A stretch of DNA of 64,000 nucleotides from Streptomyces sp. NBC_01428 (GTDB taxonomy: Bacteria > Actinomycetota > Actinomycetes > Streptomycetales > Streptomycetaceae), in NCBI RefSeq assembly GCF_036231965.1, contig NZ_CP109499.1, positions 1,984,001 to 2,048,000 on the forward strand, read 5' to 3'. The translations under genes and the position numbers were made by a program. How positions within the stretch are numbered: the first letter of the stretch is position 1; every line of letters starts with the position of its first letter. Positions 45,929 through 54,821 of this stretch are shown here, one piece after another. Under the pieces are notes generated by a model. The model was not told the origin of the DNA. It searched no databases and was given only the letters and a program-made list of their open reading frames with translations.

Positions 45929-46800
45929 GCACCTACCGGATCGCCACCGCCGGACGCGGCCGGGCGGGCCTCGGGCGGATGCGCTCGCTCGCCCGGGGGC
46001 GCGGTGTGCTGATCACCGCCGGTGCCGTCGTGACGGTGGCGGTCCTCGCGGCGCTCCTCGCCCCGCTGATCGCGCCGTACGATCCCGACGCGGTGGACAT
46101 CACGGCGGTGTACGGGCCGAGTTCGGCCGCGCACTGGCTCGGCACCGACGACACCGGCCGGGACATCCTCTCCCGCATCCTGTACGGGGCCCGGCCCAGT
46201 CTGCTGGCCCCCGCCGTCGTCACACTGACCGCCGGCACGCTCGGCACCGCGCTCGCGGTGAGCGCCGCGTGGATCGGCGGCTGGTACGACCGGCTGGTGT
46301 CGGCCCTGCTGGACATCGTCTTCGGCTTCCCCGGGCTGGTGCTGGCCGTGGTCGCGGCGGCGGTCTTCGGCGCCGGGCTCACGGTGGCGGTGGTGACCCT
46401 GTCCATCGCCTACCTGCCGTACGTGGCCCGCGTCGTGCGGGGCGCGGCCCTGCGGGAACGCCGGCTGCCGTACGTGTCCGCACTGGGCATGCTCGGCATG
46501 TCCGGGTGGCGCGTGTGTCTGCGCCACCTCGTCCCGAACCTGCTGCCGCTGGTCCTGGTGCAGACCGCCACATCCTTCGGCTACACCCTGCTCGACATCG
46601 CCGCGTTCTCCTTCATCGGACTCGGCGCCCAGCCCCCGACCGCGGAATGGGGCCTGATGGTGGCGAACGGATCCTCCGGCATCCTCGCGGGCCGCCCCGA
46701 ACAGTCCCTGTACGCCGGGCTGGTGATCGTCGTGTTCGTCATCGCCTGCAACCTGCTCGGCAGCGGCCTGTCCCAACGCCTCCTGGGAGACAGCCGATGA
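45925..46800 (+). CDS. Peptide ABC transporter permease 2 (DppC type)
   Basis: 291 residues, with the conserved HWLGTDDTGRDILSRILYGAR motif region before the helices and the EAA loop YVSALGMLGMSGWRVCLRHL. ATGA overlaps at both ends couple it to permease 1 and the first ATPase. Confidence 0.88.
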   Translation: MSTYRIATAGRGRAGLGRMRSLARGRGVLITAGAVVTVAVLAALLAPLIAPYDPDAVDITAVYGPSSAAHWLGTDDTGRDILSRILYGARPSLLAPAVVTLTAGTLGTALAVSAAWIGGWYDRLVSALLDIVFGFPGLVLAVVAAAVFGAGLTVAVVTLSIAYLPYVARVVRGAALRERRLPYVSALGMLGMSGWRVCLRHLVPNLLPLVLVQTATSFGYTLLDIAAFSFIGLGAQPPTAEWGLMVANGSSGILAGRPEQSLYAGLVIVVFVIACNLLGSGLSQRLLGDSR

Positions 46801-47933
46801 CCCGTCGACCGACGCCCCGTACGCCCGAACCGCCCAGCGCGAACCCGCCTCCGGTGTCCGGTGACCCCGTGGCCGCACCGGGCGGCGCGCTCCTGGAGCT
46901 GGCGGACCTGCACATCACCCTGCCCATGGCGGGCTCCCCCCGTCCGGTCCTGCACCGGGTCGACCTGAGCGTGCCGGCCGGTTCCGCCGTGGGGCTGGTC
47001 GGCGAGTCCGGGTCCGGCAAGTCGATGACCGCCCGCGCGGTCCTGCGGCTGCTGCCGGCCGGGGCCCTCTCCAGCGGCCGGCTCCTCTTCGACGGCGCGA
47101 ACGTGCCCGACATGGGCACGGCCCGGCTGAGAACCCTCCGCACCCGGGACGTCGCCATGGTCTTCCAGGACCCCCGGGCGCACATCAACCCCGTCCGCAC
47201 CGTCGGTGACTTCCTCACCGAAGGCCTGGTCACCACACGGGGAGTCCGCCCGCGCGCGGCGGAGGCCACGGTCACCGCCCTGCTCCGCGACGTCGGCGTT
47301 CCCGACGCGGCGCGCAGGCTGCGCCAGTACCCCGCGGAACTCTCCGGCGGTCTGCTGCAACGCGTCATGATCGCCGCCGCCCTGGCCGGTGAACCCCGGC
47401 TGCTGCTCGCGGACGAACCGACCACCGCTCTCGACGTCACCACGCAGGCGGAGGTCATGGCCGTCATCGACGAGGCCCGAGCGGCGCGCGGGCTGGCGAT
47501 GCTGTTCATCACACACGATCTGGCGCTCGCGGCGGCGGTGTGCGACCGCGTGGCCGTGATGTACGCCGGGACCGTGGTGGAGGAGCTGCCGGCCGGACAG
47601 TTGTACGACGGCGCCCGCCATCCCTACACCCGCGCCCTCCTCGCCTCGCGTCCCGAACCGGGCACCGGCCGGCCGCTGCGGGCGATCTCCGGCCGGCCCG
47701 TGTCGGCGTTCGAGGCCGGCCCCGGCTGCGCGTTCGCGCCCCGCTGTCCCTCCGCGTCGCGGCGGTGCACCGACGAACGGCCCCTGCCGCGCGACCTGGG
47801 CGACGGGCGCGCCGCCTGCCATCATCCCGCCGACCGCTCTCCCCACCCCGCCTCGGGAAACGGGGGGACGGGCATCCCGGCGGTCGGCCGTCCCCACCCG
47901 GACAGCAGCGAGAGGAGCCCCACGCATGAGTGA
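46797..47933 (+). CDS. Peptide ABC transporter ATPase 1 (DppD type)
   Basis: A 378-residue ATPase with Walker A GESGSGKSMTARAV, signature LSGGLLQRVMIAAAL and Walker B LLLADEPTTALD. The C-terminal oligopeptide-type Cys motif is GCAFAPRCPSASRRC. The N-terminal 30 residues are Pro-rich. Its 3-prime end overlaps the next ATPase start by 8 bases. Confidence 0.88.
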   Translation: MTRRPTPRTPEPPSANPPPVSGDPVAAPGGALLELADLHITLPMAGSPRPVLHRVDLSVPAGSAVGLVGESGSGKSMTARAVLRLLPAGALSSGRLLFDGANVPDMGTARLRTLRTRDVAMVFQDPRAHINPVRTVGDFLTEGLVTTRGVRPRAAEATVTALLRDVGVPDAARRLRQYPAELSGGLLQRVMIAAALAGEPRLLLADEPTTALDVTTQAEVMAVIDEARAARGLAMLFITHDLALAAAVCDRVAVMYAGTVVEELPAGQLYDGARHPYTRALLASRPEPGTGRPLRAISGRPVSAFEAGPGCAFAPRCPSASRRCTDERPLPRDLGDGRAACHHPADRSPHPASGNGGTGIPAVGRPHPDSSERSPTHE

Positions 47934-48741
47934 CACGAGCGCACCCCCCGCCCTCCGCGTGACCGGACTGGGCAAGGTCTTCGGTGACGTCACGGCCGTG
48001 GACGGCGTCGATCTGACGCTGGCCCCGGGCGGCTCGGTGGCCGTGGTCGGGGAGTCCGGCTCGGGCAAGACCACCACGGCCCGGATGATCGCCGGTCTCG
48101 AACGCCCCACCACCGGGAGCATCCGGATCGCCGGACACGAGCCGCCGGGGCGCCGCGCCCGTGCCGCGGAACGTCTGCGGCACGCCCGCCGGATCCAGAT
48201 GGTCTTCCAGGACCCGTACGCCTCGCTCGACCGGCACCAGCGCGTACGGGACTGCGTGGCCGAGGTCCTCACGCTGCACACCGGGCTGAGAGGACCGGCG
48301 CTGCGCGAGGAAGTGGTCCGGCACCTCGAACGGGTCGGGCTCGACGAGCGCCAGGGCGACGCCCTCCCGCGCACCTTGTCCGGCGGCCAGCGCCAACGGG
48401 TCGCCATCGCCCGCGCTCTCGCCGTGGACCCCCGCGTCCTGGTCCTCGACGAGGCGGTGGCAGCGCTCGACGTCTCCGTCCAGGCGCAGATCCTCACCCT
48501 GCTGCGCGAGATCCGCGAGCGGAGCCGGGTCGCCTACCTGTTCATCACCCACGACCTGGGCGTGGTGCGGCACGTCTGCGACGACGTCGTGGTCATGCAC
48601 CGCGGCCGCATCGTGGAGAGGGGACCGACGGAGCACATCCTGACGAACCCCCAGGACACCTACACCCGCACCCTGCTCGACTCCGTGCCCCGCCGGGGCT
48701 GGAAGCCAGTCCGCCGCACCCCACCGATCGGAACACCCTGA
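47926..48741 (+). CDS. Peptide ABC transporter ATPase 2 (DppF type)
   Basis: A 271-residue ATPase with Walker A GESGSGKTTTARMI, signature LSGGQRQRVAIARAL and Walker B VLVLDEAVAALD. The Pro-Thr of the usual DEPT-S-LD is replaced by Ala-Val. It is shorter at the C-terminus than most DppF and lacks the Cys motif. GAGAGGAG lies upstream of the ATG. Confidence 0.87.
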   Translation: MSDTSAPPALRVTGLGKVFGDVTAVDGVDLTLAPGGSVAVVGESGSGKTTTARMIAGLERPTTGSIRIAGHEPPGRRARAAERLRHARRIQMVFQDPYASLDRHQRVRDCVAEVLTLHTGLRGPALREEVVRHLERVGLDERQGDALPRTLSGGQRQRVAIARALAVDPRVLVLDEAVAALDVSVQAQILTLLREIRERSRVAYLFITHDLGVVRHVCDDVVVMHRGRIVERGPTEHILTNPQDTYTRTLLDSVPRRGWKPVRRTPPIGTP

Positions 48742-49214
48742 TGACATCCCAGCCTCCGGCAACGTCCCCGACCCTGACCTACGCCTTCGAGATCCGAGCC
48801 GAGGTCGCCGAGAGTCTGCACATCGGCCACGGCGACGGCGAGCGCACCGAGTTCACCCCCATCACCGGCGGCACCGTCAGCGGCCCCCGGCTCAACGGCG
48901 CGGTGGTCGCGGGCGGGGGCGACTGGTCCAACACCCGCGGCGACGTGTGCGAGTTGGACGCCCGCTATCTGATCCGCGCGGACGACGGGGCGGTCATCGA
49001 CATCACGAACCGCGGCTACTACGTCGAAGGCACCGACAGTCCGGACCAGTTCGACGGCACCCTCAGAACGGCCGAGGCGGGCGTCTATTTCCGCACCTCC
49101 CCGGTCTTCCGTACCGACGCGCCCGCCCATCGCTGGCTCGCCGCGACGGTCTTCGTGGGCCTGGCCAGGGTGGAGGAGGACCACATCGTGATCCGGCTGT
49201 ACAGCCTGGACTGA
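48741..49214 (+). CDS. DUF3237 family protein
   Basis: A 157-residue single-domain beta-barrel protein (UPF0311/DUF3237). Family markers are ITGGTVSGPRLNGAVVAGGGDW and ITNRGYYVEG, with FRTSPVF. Function is unknown; relatives occur in operons for degrading organic acids and aromatics. Its ATG shares a base with the ATPase stop (TGATG), so it is the last gene of the transporter operon and probably acts on the imported compound. Confidence 0.8.
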   Translation: MTSQPPATSPTLTYAFEIRAEVAESLHIGHGDGERTEFTPITGGTVSGPRLNGAVVAGGGDWSNTRGDVCELDARYLIRADDGAVIDITNRGYYVEGTDSPDQFDGTLRTAEAGVYFRTSPVFRTDAPAHRWLAATVFVGLARVEEDHIVIRLYSLD

Positions 49215-49259
49215 CCGGTTCGCGGAGAGCCGTCCCGGCCAGGCCCCGAACGGACTGGA

Positions 49260-49271
49260 TTCTGTATACTG
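49260..49271. promoter_or_regulatory. CTGTATAC box / possible -10 before PAS gene
   Basis: TTCTGTATACTG differs by one base from the box before the formate dehydrogenase operon. TATACT at 49265-49270 also looks like a -10 hexamer. It is centred about 38 bases before the start codon. Confidence 0.45.
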
Positions 49272-49304
49272 TCGCCCACCAAATGGCCCCGACCCGGAGG
49301 CGAC

Positions 49305-49739
49305 ATGGCTGAGCTGGATCCCCAAGTGGTGCTGGGAATGGCGGACCGGGCACCCGACGGTGTGGTGATCATCGACAGGGAAGGTCTGATCCGGTACTGG
49401 AACAGAGGGGCCGAGCGTATCTTCGGCTTCTCCGCGGCCGAGGTGGACGGCGGCAGTCTCGACGTCATCATTCCGGAGAAGCACCGCCGGCGGCACTGGG
49501 AGGGCTTCGACACCGCCATGCGGAGAGGGACCACCCAGTACGGTGACGCCGACCTCCTGACGGTGCCCGCGCTGGCGGCGGACGGCCGCACCCTGTCCAT
49601 CGAGTTCAGCGTGGTGCTGCTGACCGGGAACGACGGCGCCCCCTACGTCGGCGCCGTCGTCCGGGACGTCACCGCGCGGCGGGCCCGGGAGAAGGAACTG
49701 ATGCGGCGGCGGGCCGAGACGGACCGTACGGCCGTGTGA
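49305..49739 (+). CDS. Single PAS-domain protein
   Basis: 144 residues consisting of one PAS fold (GVVIIDREGLIRYWNRGAER, IFGFSAAEV, and the PAC-like end YVGAVVRDVTARRAREKELM). No kinase, cyclase or DNA-binding output domain follows. CCGGAGG precedes the ATG. It converges on the formyl-CoA transferase gene across a strong hairpin. It may be a stand-alone sensor partner; relatives adjoin oxalate genes in some bacteria, but a role here is inference. Confidence 0.8.
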   Translation: MAELDPQVVLGMADRAPDGVVIIDREGLIRYWNRGAERIFGFSAAEVDGGSLDVIIPEKHRRRHWEGFDTAMRRGTTQYGDADLLTVPALAADGRTLSIEFSVVLLTGNDGAPYVGAVVRDVTARRAREKELMRRRAETDRTAV

Positions 49740-49772
49740 TCCGCGCGACGACCCTCCCGCACGCGGTGCACA

Positions 49773-49815
49773 ACGAAGTGCCCCCCGAACGGCGTCCGTT
49801 CGGGGGGCACTTCGT
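49773..49815. terminator. Strong bidirectional hairpin
   Basis: A perfect 20-bp stem (ACGAAGTGCCCCCCGAACGG and its complement) with a CGT loop, lying between the convergent PAS and formyl-CoA transferase genes. Confidence 0.88.
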
Positions 49816-49833
49816 GATGTCCCGTGTGCGGGG

Positions 49834-51090
49834 TCAGGCGACGACCTGGCCCTCGTGCAGCGCGCGGATCGCGTTCGCGTCGTAACCGAGGTCCGCGAGC
49901 ACCTCGTCGGTGTGCTCGCCGAGCAGCGGGGCGCCGGCGATCTCGGGCTTGAAGGCGGAGAACTTGATCGGGCTGCCCACCGTCAGATAGGTGCCGCGTT
50001 CCTTCTGCTCGACCTCGACGATCGTGCCGCTGCGGCGCATGTCGGGATCCGCGGCGAGTTCCTTCATGCTGAGCACGGGCGCGCAGGGCACCTCGAAGGT
50101 GCGCAGGATGTCGACCGCCTCGTACTTGGTCTTGTCGGCGAGCCATTTCTCGATCTCGCCGAAGATCTCCATGATGTGCGGCTGCCGGGCCAGGGCGGTG
50201 GTGTACTCGGGGTCCTCGGTCCACTCGGGACGGCCGATGGCCTCGCAGGTGCGGGCCCAGTTCTGCTCCTGGATCGTGAAGTAGATGTAGGCGTTGGGGT
50301 CGGTCTCCCAGCCCTTGCACTTGAGGATCCAGCCGGGCTGACCGCCGCCGCCCGCGTTGCCGCCGCGCGGCACCGCGTCGCCGAACTCGCCGTTCGGGTA
50401 CTGCGGGTACTCCTCCAGGTGGCCGATGCGCTCCAGGCGCTGCTGGTCACGGAGCTTGACCCGGGTCAGGTTGAGGACGGCGTCCTGCATGGACACCGAG
50501 ACCTTCTGGCCGACGCCGGTGGCGTTGCGCTGGATGATCGCCGTGAGCAGGCCGATCAGCAGGTGCATCCCGCTGTTGCTGTCGCCGAGCGCCGAACCGC
50601 TGATGGTGGGCGGCCCGTCCCAGAACCCGGTGGTGGACGCGGCGCCCCCGGCGGCCTGGGCGACGTTCTCGTAGACCTTGAGGTCGTTCCACTGGGAGTC
50701 GTCGTTGAAGCCCTTGACCGAGCCGAAGACGAGCCGGGGGTTCAGGGCGTGGATGTGGTCCCAGCCGAGGCCCATCCGGTCCATGGCGCCCGGCGCGAAG
50801 TTCTCCACCAGGATGTCCGCCTCGCGGATCAGCTTCTCCATGACCTCCTTGCCCTCGGGGGACTTGGTGTTGATGGCCAGGGACCGCTTGTTGCTGTTGA
50901 GCATGGTGAAGTAGAGCGCGTCGAGGTCGGGGATGTCCCGGAGCTGACGCCGGGTCACATCGCCGCCGGCGATGCGCTCGACCTTGATGACGTCGGCGCC
51001 GAACCAGGCGAGCATCTGTGTGCACGCGGGACCGGCCTGGACTCCGGTGAAGTCGATCACCTTGATTCCGGCGAGCGGCTTTTCACTCAT
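49834..51090 (-). CDS. frc: Formyl-CoA transferase
   Basis: 418 residues, nearly collinear with E. coli Frc. [20 protein letters not shown] opens the CoA site. Catalytic Asp is in [12 protein letters not shown], and the glycine loop is [12 protein letters not shown]. The enzyme moves CoA from formyl-CoA to oxalate, releasing formate and making oxalyl-CoA. The ATG at 51090 has AAGGAAA upstream. It follows the decarboxylase gene on the same strand by 65 bases, so they form an operon. Confidence 0.96.
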   Translation of the reverse strand: MSEKPLAGIKVIDFTGVQAGPACTQMLAWFGADVIKVERIAGGDVTRRQLRDIPDLDALYFTMLNSNKRSLAINTKSPEGKEVMEKLIREADILVENFAPGAMDRMGLGWDHIHALNPRLVFGSVKGFNDDSQWNDLKVYENVAQAAGGAASTTGFWDGPPTISGSALGDSNSGMHLLIGLLTAIIQRNATGVGQKVSVSMQDAVLNLTRVKLRDQQRLERIGHLEEYPQYPNGEFGDAVPRGGNAGGGGQPGWILKCKGWETDPNAYIYFTIQEQNWARTCEAIGRPEWTEDPEYTTALARQPHIMEIFGEIEKWLADKTKYEAVDILRTFEVPCAPVLSMKELAADPDMRRSGTIVEVEQKERGTYLTVGSPIKFSAFKPEIAGAPLLGEHTDEVLADLGYDANAIRALHEGQVVA

Positions 51091-51155
51091 GGCGGTTTCC
51101 TTCTCGTGAATGATCGCGGTGCGGGAGTCGTCGCTGCGGGCGGGGGGTCGAGGGC

Positions 51156-52907
51156 TCACGTGCGGGCCGGCCGGATGTTGCCGACGGTGATGCCCTTGGG
51201 GTTCAGATGCGCGATGTGGCCGCTCTCGGTGCCGGCCGCGGGGTCGATCACGCAGTCGATGAGCGCGGGGCCGCCGGAGGCCAGCGCCTCGGTGAGGGCG
51301 GCGGTGACCTCGGCGGGCGTGGTCGCGCGATAGCCCCTGCCGCCGAACGCCTCGATCATCCGGTCGTGCCGCGCCGCGGCCATCAGGGTCGTCGGGGAGG
51401 GTGCGTCGCCGAGCGGATTGACGTCGTCGCCGCGGTAGACACCGCCGTTGTTCATCACGACGGTGACGACGGGCAGGCCGTAGCGGCAGATCGTCTCCAG
51501 TTCCATGCCGCTGAACCCGAAGGCGCTGTCGCCCTCGACGGCCACCACCGGCGCTCCGCTCTCCACGGCGGCGGCGATCGCGTATCCCATGCCGATGCCC
51601 ATGACGCCCCACGTGCCGCTGTCGAGGCGGTGCCGCGGCACGTGCATGTCGATGACGTTGCGCGCGATGTCCAGCGCGTTGGCGCCCTCGTTGACGAGAT
51701 ACGTCTCCGGGCGCTCGCGCAGCACGTCGCGTACGGCCTTGAGGGCGCCCATGAACTGCATGGGGTGCGGGTCGGCCTTCAGGCGCTCCGCCATCTTCGC
51801 GACGTTCCGCGCCGAGCGGGCGCCGAGTTCCTCGCGCCAGGCGGCGGGGGCGGAGATCCGGCCGGGCTTGGTCCGCTCGGCGAGGGCGTCGAGGACCGAC
51901 CCGATGTCGCCGACGAGCGGGGCGGCGATGGGCTGGTTGCTGTCCATCTCCCGTGCCTCGATGTCCACCTGGATGAACTTCGCGTCGGGGTTCCACTGCG
52001 GTGACTCGCCGTGGTTGAGCAGCCAGTTGAGGCGGGCGCCGACGAGCATGACGACGTCGGCCTTCTTCAGGGCCAGCGAACGGGCGGTGGCCGCCGACTG
52101 CGGGTGGTCGTCGGGCAGCAGGCCCTTGGCCATCGACATGGGGACGTACGGGATGCCGGTGGACTCGACGAACTCGCGGACCTGGTCGTCGGCCCGCGCG
52201 TACGCGGCGCCCTTTCCGAGGACCACCAACGGCCGCTCGGCGCCCGCGAGAAGCTCGATCGCCCGGTCGACGGCATCGGGCGCGGGCAGCTGGCGCGGCG
52301 CCGGGTCGACGAGACGGCTCAGCGTCCGCGCGCCGGCCTCGGCGTCCATGATGGACCCGAGCACCGCGGCGGGGATGTCGAGATACACACCGCCGGGGCG
52401 CCCGGAGACCGCGGTGCGCAGGGCGCGGGCGATGCCCCGGCCGATGTCCTCGACGCGGCTCACCCGGTAGGCGGCCTTGCAGAACGGCTGAGCGGCGGCG
52501 AGCTGGTCCATCTCCTCGTAGTCGCCCTGCCGCAGGTCGACGAGGTGCCGCTCGCTGGAGCCGGAGATCTGCACCATGGGAAAGCAGTTGGTGGTGGCGT
52601 TGGCCAGGGCGACGAGACCGTTCAGGAAGCCCGGTGCGGACACCGTGAGGCAGATGCCGGGTTTCCGGGTGAGGTAGCCGGCGGCCGCGGCGGCGTGGCC
52701 GGCGTTGCTCTCGTGCCGGAAGCCGACGTAGCGGATGCCCCGGGCCTGCGCGAGGCGGGCCAGGTCGGTGATCGGGATGCCGACCACCCCGTAGATGGTG
52801 TCGACGTCGTTCATCCTGAGCGCGTCGACGACCAGGTGGTACCCGTCGGTGAGCTCGGTCGGAACGTCGGCGTTCGCCGCGGTCTCCAGTGTCGAGGGGG
52901 CGGTCAT
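51156..52907 (-). CDS. oxc: Oxalyl-CoA decarboxylase
   Basis: 583 residues, a thiamin-diphosphate enzyme. The N-domain Glu is in [17 protein letters not shown]. The ThDP/Mg motif is [20 protein letters not shown] to [11 protein letters not shown], typical of Oxc. It converts oxalyl-CoA to formyl-CoA and CO2. The start at 52907 has AAGGAGGA upstream. The two 19-bp boxes at 53005-53071 lie in its promoter region, shared with the divergent ligase. Confidence 0.96.
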   Translation of the reverse strand: MTAPSTLETAANADVPTELTDGYHLVVDALRMNDVDTIYGVVGIPITDLARLAQARGIRYVGFRHESNAGHAAAAAGYLTRKPGICLTVSAPGFLNGLVALANATTNCFPMVQISGSSERHLVDLRQGDYEEMDQLAAAQPFCKAAYRVSRVEDIGRGIARALRTAVSGRPGGVYLDIPAAVLGSIMDAEAGARTLSRLVDPAPRQLPAPDAVDRAIELLAGAERPLVVLGKGAAYARADDQVREFVESTGIPYVPMSMAKGLLPDDHPQSAATARSLALKKADVVMLVGARLNWLLNHGESPQWNPDAKFIQVDIEAREMDSNQPIAAPLVGDIGSVLDALAERTKPGRISAPAAWREELGARSARNVAKMAERLKADPHPMQFMGALKAVRDVLRERPETYLVNEGANALDIARNVIDMHVPRHRLDSGTWGVMGIGMGYAIAAAVESGAPVVAVEGDSAFGFSGMELETICRYGLPVVTVVMNNGGVYRGDDVNPLGDAPSPTTLMAAARHDRMIEAFGGRGYRATTPAEVTAALTEALASGGPALIDCVIDPAAGTESGHIAHLNPKGITVGNIRPART

Positions 52908-53004
52908 GGTCCGAGGTCCTCCTTGGGCAGATCCTGCCGGTGCGGCTCCTTCAACCACCATCGGCAGCACGTCCGTCCGCGTCCAAGACCCATCGGCGAC
53001 CAGC

Positions 53005-53071
53005 CGATAAGCAGCGTCTATCGAGGGCGCCCCCGGGCCCTGCCAACTCCCTTGATAGACCGCCTCTATCG
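53005..53071. promoter_or_regulatory. Pair of LysR-type boxes
   Basis: 53005-53023 (CGATA-N9-TATCG) and 53053-53071 (TGATAGA-CCGCC-TCTATCG) are similar 19-bp interrupted palindromes 48 bases apart. A further ATCGGC-GACCA-GCCGAT overlaps the first at 52992-53008. They sit between divergent oxc and ligase genes; the LysR gene at 54822 is the nearest candidate regulator. Confidence 0.6.
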
Positions 53072-53205
53072 GCCGTTCGCCGCTGCGTATTGGACGCGCT
53101 CCCCGCCTCGCCGCAGGCTCGCAGAGGAGCGCCCCGCCGAAGCCGGGGGCCCGCCGCGGCGGACGACGACGGTTCCGTCGGACCTGGGGGGACGGAGGTG
53201 GGGTC

Positions 53206-54795
53206 ATGGCCGTTCCGGCCTCGGCGTCGGCGTGTGCGGCGGACGGGTACCGCCCTCCCGAACTGACCGGCCTCGCCGATCTGCTGGACCGGCCCACGCG
53301 GGAACGCCCCCGCGCCCGGGCCCTGGTGGTGGGCGCGAGCCGGCGGCCGGTGTCGTTCCGGGACCTGTCGGCGCTGGCCGGCGACCTGGCCGCGCGCCTC
53401 GCCGCCACCGGACTGCGCCGGGGCGACCCGGTCGGTCTGGTCGCGGCCGACACCGCCGAGTTCGTCGTCGCTCTGTTCGGCGCGGCGCGGGCCGGACTGG
53501 TGGCCGCACCGCTGGACCCGGCGCTGCCCGCACCCGAACTCGCCGCACGGCTCGACGCGCTCGGTGTCCCCGCCGTCCTGCTCGGCCCGTCGGCGGACGG
53601 CGGCCCGCCCCTCGCACCGCTCCCGGTCCCGGCCTGGCCGCTGCGGGTGGAGGTCTCCCCGACCGGGACGGCGTCCTTGACCGCCGACCTGGCCGCCGCC
53701 CCTCGCCGAGCAGGGCGCGCGGCGCATGAGTTGACCTCCGGCGACGCCCTCGTACTGCACACCTCCGGGACCGCGGCCCGGGCCCGGATGGTGCCGTTGA
53801 CGCAGGCGAACGTCGCCGCCTCCGTGCGGGGCATCTGCGCCACCTACCGGCTGGGTCCCGGGGACGCGACCGTCGCGGTGATGCCGTTCTTCCACGGGCA
53901 CGGTCTGTTCGCGTCGCTCCTGGCGTCGCTGGCCGGCGGGGGCGGCGTCCTGCTGCCCGCGGGGGGCCGGTTCTCCGCGCGGACCTTCTGGGACGACATG
54001 CGGGCGGCGTCCGCCACCTGGTTCGCCGCGGCCCCGAGCCTGCACGAGGTCCTGCTGGAGCGGGCGGAGTTCGGACATCCCGGGCCCCAGGGTCCGCCGC
54101 TGCGTTTCGTCCGCAGCTCCAGTGCCCCGCTCAACCCGGCGACGCAGCGGGCCCTGGAGCGTGCGTTCGGTGCCCCGCTGCTCTCCGCCTACGGGATGAC
54201 GGAGTCCACCCACCAGGCGACCAGTGAACCGCTGCCGCAGGACGGCGTCCTCAAGCACGGGTCGGCCGGCCGGCCGACGGGCGTGGAGGTGCGGGTCGTC
54301 GACCGGGAGGGGCGGCCGTGCCCGGCCGGGGTGCGGGGCGAGGTGTGGCTGTCCGGGCCCACGGTGGCCCGCGGCTATCTCGCCGACCCCGTGGAGACGG
54401 CGCGCGGCTTCTCCGGGGGCTGGCTGCGCACCGGAGACCTCGGGTCCCTCGACGAGGACGGTCATCTCCGCCTGACGGGACGGATCACCACCGTCATCAG
54501 CCGCGGCACGGAGAAGATCTCCCCGGAGCACGTGGAGGACGTCCTCGCGGGCTGCCCTGGCGTCGCCGAGGCCGCCGTGTTCGCCCTCCCCGATGCCGTG
54601 TACGGGCAGCGGGTCGGCGCGGCTCTGGTCGTTCGCGACCCGGAGTGCGCGGGCGCCGAGGAGGTGCTGCGCCACTGCCGTGAGCGGCTCGCCCCCTTCG
54701 AGGTGCCCGAACGGCTGGTGTTCGTCGCCGCGTTGCCGTACACCGCGAAGGGCGGTCTCGACCGGCTGGCGGTCGAGGCCCGGTTCGCGCGCTGA
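53206..54795 (+). CDS. Oxalate-CoA ligase homologue (AMP-forming, AAE3-like)
   Basis: A 529-residue adenylating enzyme. Oxalyl-CoA synthetase-type features are MPFFHGHGLFASLLA, VRSSSAPLNP, SAYGMTESTHQATSEPLP and VISRGTEKISPEHVEDV. The A3 loop is TSGTAARARMVPLT (Lys replaced by Arg). The C-terminal A10 motif is TAKGGLDR, so the catalytic Lys position (517) is Gly with a Lys two residues earlier. It is predicted to activate oxalate to oxalyl-CoA, priming the Frc/Oxc cycle, but catalysis could be altered. GGAGG lies upstream of the ATG. Confidence 0.84.
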   Translation: MAVPASASACAADGYRPPELTGLADLLDRPTRERPRARALVVGASRRPVSFRDLSALAGDLAARLAATGLRRGDPVGLVAADTAEFVVALFGAARAGLVAAPLDPALPAPELAARLDALGVPAVLLGPSADGGPPLAPLPVPAWPLRVEVSPTGTASLTADLAAAPRRAGRAAHELTSGDALVLHTSGTAARARMVPLTQANVAASVRGICATYRLGPGDATVAVMPFFHGHGLFASLLASLAGGGGVLLPAGGRFSARTFWDDMRAASATWFAAAPSLHEVLLERAEFGHPGPQGPPLRFVRSSSAPLNPATQRALERAFGAPLLSAYGMTESTHQATSEPLPQDGVLKHGSAGRPTGVEVRVVDREGRPCPAGVRGEVWLSGPTVARGYLADPVETARGFSGGWLRTGDLGSLDEDGHLRLTGRITTVISRGTEKISPEHVEDVLAGCPGVAEAAVFALPDAVYGQRVGAALVVRDPECAGAEEVLRHCRERLAPFEVPERLVFVAALPYTAKGGLDRLAVEARFAR

Positions 54796-54821
54796 GCGGA
54801 GGGCGGCGGTCGTGTCCCGGC

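Noticed and set aside
51156..53843. Long frame including oxc (895 codons)
   Set aside because: Residues before 52907 are antisense to the ligase gene and promoter region; Oxc homology and the ribosome site fix the start at 52907.
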